Positions 61,409-64,000 of a DNA stretch of 64,000 bases are shown one piece after another. Numbering within the stretch: the first letter of the stretch is position 1; each line of letters starts with the position of its first letter. Under the pieces are notes generated by a model. It ran no database searches. It had not been told where the DNA came from and saw only the letters and a program-made list of their open reading frames with translations. This stretch comes from Echinicola salinicaeni (GTDB lineage Bacteria > Bacteroidota > Bacteroidia > Cytophagales > Cyclobacteriaceae): contig NZ_JACODZ010000001.1 in the NCBI RefSeq assembly GCF_014280965.1, positions 496,001 to 560,000 of the forward strand, given 5' to 3'. The position numbers were made by a program, and so were the translations under genes.

Positions 61409-62188
61409 TTAATCTTCTTCCCGGTGGAAGTTAATCATTACTGGACTGTCATATTTTAGGCCAAGCAAGTCTGCTCCATGTCCATGATTGATCCCGATTT
61501 CCAGAAAATCCAAGCTATTGAAAAAAGCAAAGCAATCACCTGGTTCTACATTATCATAGGATTGGTTGATTTCTTCTAATATTTCACGGCTAAATTCCAA
61601 GGTGAATTTGCCTGGGTTAAGGGTGTTGAATACATCTTTGGGGATGTTTGTAATCAAATTGCCATAGTTGTCCACCCTTAATACATGGCCGACGATTTGC
61701 TTTTTAGTGGCTTTGATCTGTCTAGGCATCATCTTCTTGATTTGCTGTAAAGGTCCACCAAAATCATGAATGGCGGCCCCGCTGGCCACTTTGGCGGCGA
61801 TTGGGGCGAGAATGTCTTTTGCTGGAAAAGAGCTGTCCTTAATATGAATGTCAGCAAACTGGACAATAATTCCTGGGTCGTAATCTGCCAACATGCTCAA
61901 AACCCCATTATTGGGTCCTATAAAAATATGCTCTTCTAATTTGATGCCGATAAATCCTGATGTAATGCTACTAGTGCTATTGATAGCAACCAGATGGATA
62001 GTCCCTTTTGGAAAGTCCTTATAGACAGACCTTAGTACGAAAGCAGCGTGGGCAATGTCATAGGTATCAATTTTATGCGAAATATCGATGATATTCAGCT
62101 GCGGGTTGATCGATAACATCTTGGCTTTTACTGCAGGTACATAATAATCACAATCTCCAAAATCAGACAGGAATGTTACTAAGGCCAT
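61409..62188 (-). CDS. SAM hydroxide adenosyltransferase (DUF62)
   Basis: This 259-residue protein begins LVTFLSDFGDCDYYVPAVKA with the conserved aspartates of the DUF62 N-terminal domain. It has IDISHKIDTYDIAHAAFVLR and GPNNGVLSMLADY, then a C-terminal barrel (VLRVDNYGNLITNI, FSREILEEIN). The family uses water to turn S-adenosylmethionine into adenosine and methionine; related chlorinase and fluorinase enzymes use a halide. No extra halogenase loop is apparent, so I call the hydrolase. It is cytoplasmic. Confidence 0.9.
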   Translation of the reverse strand: MALVTFLSDFGDCDYYVPAVKAKMLSINPQLNIIDISHKIDTYDIAHAAFVLRSVYKDFPKGTIHLVAINSTSSITSGFIGIKLEEHIFIGPNNGVLSMLADYDPGIIVQFADIHIKDSSFPAKDILAPIAAKVASGAAIHDFGGPLQQIKKMMPRQIKATKKQIVGHVLRVDNYGNLITNIPKDVFNTLNPGKFTLEFSREILEEINQSYDNVEPGDCFAFFNSLDFLEIGINHGHGADLLGLKYDSPVMINFHREED

Positions 62189-62291
62189 GGAACGAAGTCA
62201 ATTAAAATTTTGTACTTTTGTAAGTGTAAACAAAAATAGAAATTTTATTTGTCTAAGAATAATCTGACAAAGCTAAATACATAATATCGGA

Positions 62292-63281
62292 TTGGTAGAA
62301 AAGGTAATTACTTTAGAAAATATCCCGCTTTTGGATTTTCTCGGCTCAGAAAATGAGAATATCCGTCAAATTGCTGCGGCTTTCCCAAAAAGCAAAATTG
62401 TTTCGCGCGGAAATGAAATTCGTATTCAGGGCATGGCTCCTGAAATTATTCGAATCAACGATGTTCTTAATATGCTCTTACAACATTTTAACCGTTTCGG
62501 TCAGGTGACCCCGGAGAATGTGAAGGAGTATATAGACTTGGAAGGAGTGCCTTTTGAGGAAGAACATAAAAATGATATCATCGTATTTGGCAATAAGGGT
62601 TTAGTCATTAAACCGAAGTCCAGCAATCAACGTAAGTTGGTGGATGCAGCTTTTAAAAATGACCTTGTGTTTGCACTTGGTCCTGCCGGTACAGGAAAAA
62701 CCTATATCGCAGTAGCCTTGGCCGTGAGGGCGCTCAAAAACAGAGAAGTAAAGCGGATTATTATTACGCGGCCAGCAGTGGAAGCTGGCGAAAACCTAGG
62801 CTTTTTGCCTGGTGATCTTCAGGAAAAGCTGGATCCTTATTTGAGGCCAATTTATGATGCTTTGGGGGATATGGTTCCTGCTGAAAAGTTGAAGTTTTAT
62901 CAAGAGAATAGGGTGATTGAGATTGCTCCGTTGGCTTATATGCGTGGTAGAACCTTGCATGATGCTTTTGTGCTATTGGATGAGGCCCAAAATACTACTA
63001 GAGAACAGATCAAAATGTTCTTGACCAGAATGGGCCCTAATTCAAAAGTAATCATTACAGGAGATCAAACTCAGGTGGATTTACCAAGTAAGCAAAAGTC
63101 TGGTCTAAGAGAGGCGCTTCGTGTGTTGAAAGATGTGAAGGGCATTGGCTTGGTGAAACTGGGCGGCAAGGATGTGATTCGACATAGGTTGGTGAAATCC
63201 ATTATTGAGGCCTATGACAAAGATGATTTGGAAAAGGAAAAACTCAAAGATGAATTTAAGCGTCAAAAAGGTTCAGAATAA
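62292..63281 (+). CDS. phoH: PhoH-family ATPase
   Basis: This 329-residue protein starts at TTG; no ATG precedes the conserved region, and the first residues VEKVITLENIPLLDFLG match family starts. The N-terminal KH-like domain contains FPKSKIVSRGNEIRIQGMAP. The ATPase has Walker A ALGPAGTGKT (~130-139) and Walker B VLLDEAQNT (~227-235), and ends with IRHRLVKSIIEAYDKDDLEK. PhoH proteins (like YbeZ) bind RNA and assist ribosome or RNA processing. The next gene starts inside its last 32 bases, so they are cotranscribed. Confidence 0.92.
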   Translation: MVEKVITLENIPLLDFLGSENENIRQIAAAFPKSKIVSRGNEIRIQGMAPEIIRINDVLNMLLQHFNRFGQVTPENVKEYIDLEGVPFEEEHKNDIIVFGNKGLVIKPKSSNQRKLVDAAFKNDLVFALGPAGTGKTYIAVALAVRALKNREVKRIIITRPAVEAGENLGFLPGDLQEKLDPYLRPIYDALGDMVPAEKLKFYQENRVIEIAPLAYMRGRTLHDAFVLLDEAQNTTREQIKMFLTRMGPNSKVIITGDQTQVDLPSKQKSGLREALRVLKDVKGIGLVKLGGKDVIRHRLVKSIIEAYDKDDLEKEKLKDEFKRQKGSE

Positions 63282-63690
63282 AGAAGAGCTTGAACAGGTC
63301 TTTAAAATCAGGGAAGAAGTTTTTGTGGTAGAGCAAGAGGTAGACAGAGAAGAGGAGTATGATGAATTTGAACAGTCTTCTACTCATTTTTTGGCCTGCT
63401 TGGACGGAAATGGAGTGGGTACCGCAAGATGGCGATTTACTGAAAATGGAATAAAGCTGGAGCGTTTTGCCGTGTTAAAAGCAGCACGAGGAAAAGGTGT
63501 TGGACAAGCTTTGGTGGCTGCCGTTTTAGAAAATATAAAAGAAAATTCCGAAGCAAAGAATAAGGTACTTTATTTGCACGGCCAGTTGGCAGCTGTTCCT
63601 TTATATGAAAAGTTTGGCTTTAAAAAGGTGGGAGATGTTTTTATCGAATGTGATATCAAACATTATAAAATGGAGAAAACATTTCCCTAA
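63250..63690 (+). CDS. GNAT-family N-acetyltransferase
   Basis: I place the start at the ATG at 63250 (MNLSVKKVQNKEELEQVFKI), which overlaps the 3' end of phoH. The 146-residue product is a GNAT domain like YitI/ElaA: REEVFVVEQEVDREEEYDEF, TARWRFTENGIKLERFAVLK and the acetyl-CoA loop AARGKGVGQALVAAVLEN. The end reads LYEKFGFKKVGDVF. The substrate is unknown. It is translationally coupled to phoH. Confidence 0.88.
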   Translation: MNLSVKKVQNKEELEQVFKIREEVFVVEQEVDREEEYDEFEQSSTHFLACLDGNGVGTARWRFTENGIKLERFAVLKAARGKGVGQALVAAVLENIKENSEAKNKVLYLHGQLAAVPLYEKFGFKKVGDVFIECDIKHYKMEKTFP

Positions 63691-63751
63691 GCTTGTTTGT
63701 TGGAGATTTGTCCATGGTTTTTACAATTGATCAATTATTTAATTTATCCAT

Positions 63752-64000
63752 ATGAAAAAGTTACTAGTAGTATTGATGTTTTTTGGGCTTTTTTTACAGG
63801 CCAATGCCCAATCAGAAGAAACATATAATAAGAGCGAAATTAAGCTCAATATCCTCAATACAATCATTCAGGGTTCTGTTGAGCTCGGTTATGAGTATTT
63901 TGTTGAAGAGAATCAGTCTATTGGCGTAGAATACCTTATCAATGACCGTTTTGGGTATAATTCTGAAAATGATTCTAAAGAATATAATACCAATAGCTTA
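63752..64000 (+). CDS. Outer-membrane protein, N-terminal fragment
   Basis: The reading frame MKKLLVVLMFFGLFLQANAQ is a signal peptide. The mature start SEETYNKSEIKLNILNTIIQ continues as GSVELGYEYFVEENQSIGVE, strand-like with aromatic residues, as in small OM barrels of the DUF3575 type. It runs off the window after 83 codons. The ATG at 63752 follows an AT-rich leader. It lies 61 bp after the acetyltransferase on the same strand. Confidence 0.75.
   Translation, partial: MKKLLVVLMFFGLFLQANAQSEETYNKSEIKLNILNTIIQGSVELGYEYFVEENQSIGVEYLINDRFGYNSENDSKEYNTNSL

Noticed and set aside
1-64000. CRISPR array or rRNA operon
   Set aside because: No regularly spaced direct repeats of 25-40 bp and no rRNA-like conserved blocks were found in reading the window.

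Overview
The window is chromosomal DNA from a Bacteroidota bacterium, most likely a marine or soil member of the Cytophagales (Cyclobacteriaceae-like). The evidence is a PorV/PorU-type pair of the type IX secretion system, ClpC, a YciO-type protein, CtlX, DUF4397 and DUF4097 envelope proteins, lipoproteins with acidic residues after the lipobox, promoters resembling the Bacteroidota TTG / TAnnTTTG pattern, A-rich leaders in place of strong Shine-Dalgarno sites, and moderate GC content. No rRNA, CRISPR array or complete insertion sequence is visible. Two tRNA genes are present: Ser-TGA at 23078-23162 and Leu-CAA at 60935-61016.

Layout. 1-7190: a cut oxidoreductase gene, a repeat-bearing intergenic stretch, a gluconokinase/6-phosphogluconate dehydrogenase fusion, an exopolyphosphatase, a metallophosphoesterase, a YciI-like protein and a tandem-domain universal stress protein. 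7191-14169: a rhodanese-thioredoxin pair, a TetR regulator coupled to a FabF-type ketosynthase, a 445-residue protein resembling the pore-forming domain I of Cry delta-endotoxins, an exported alpha/beta hydrolase and an exported beta-lactamase-fold serine hydrolase. 14170-22030: an accessory stretch with dispersed repeats, decayed genes, orphan ORFs, XRE regulators and a three-gene HipBST-like toxin-antitoxin module that lies, with a DinB/YfiT gene, between two ~180 bp direct repeats. 22032-36645: housekeeping genes (MltG, thioesterase, YihY, YciO, WbqC, ClpC, CtlX, PurB, a PaaE-like reductase). 37053-46294: envelope biology, with an ECF sigma/anti-sigma operon carrying two beta-barrel proteins and a DUF4097 protein, then a lipoprotein, a beta-CASP nuclease-like protein and a PadR-PspC pair. 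46295-58701: PorV-like and PorU-like T9SS proteins, then a five-gene LolA-like / ABC transporter / outer-membrane protein operon. 58982-64000: a GH29 fucosidase lipoprotein, a SAM hydroxide adenosyltransferase, PhoH, a GNAT acetyltransferase and a cut outer-membrane protein gene.

The least ordinary content is (i) the Cry-domain-I-like protein; (ii) a family of four ~145-165 bp MITE-like elements with inverted ends and apparent 8-10 bp target duplications; (iii) the direct-repeat-bracketed HipBST cassette; (iv) the kinase/dehydrogenase fusion; and (v) the self-contained LolA-like/ABC/barrel operon. Several other repeat families (R1, R3, R4 and two TIR elements with related cores) occupy the gaps between genes. 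All homology statements rest on motif recognition by eye; no search was run.
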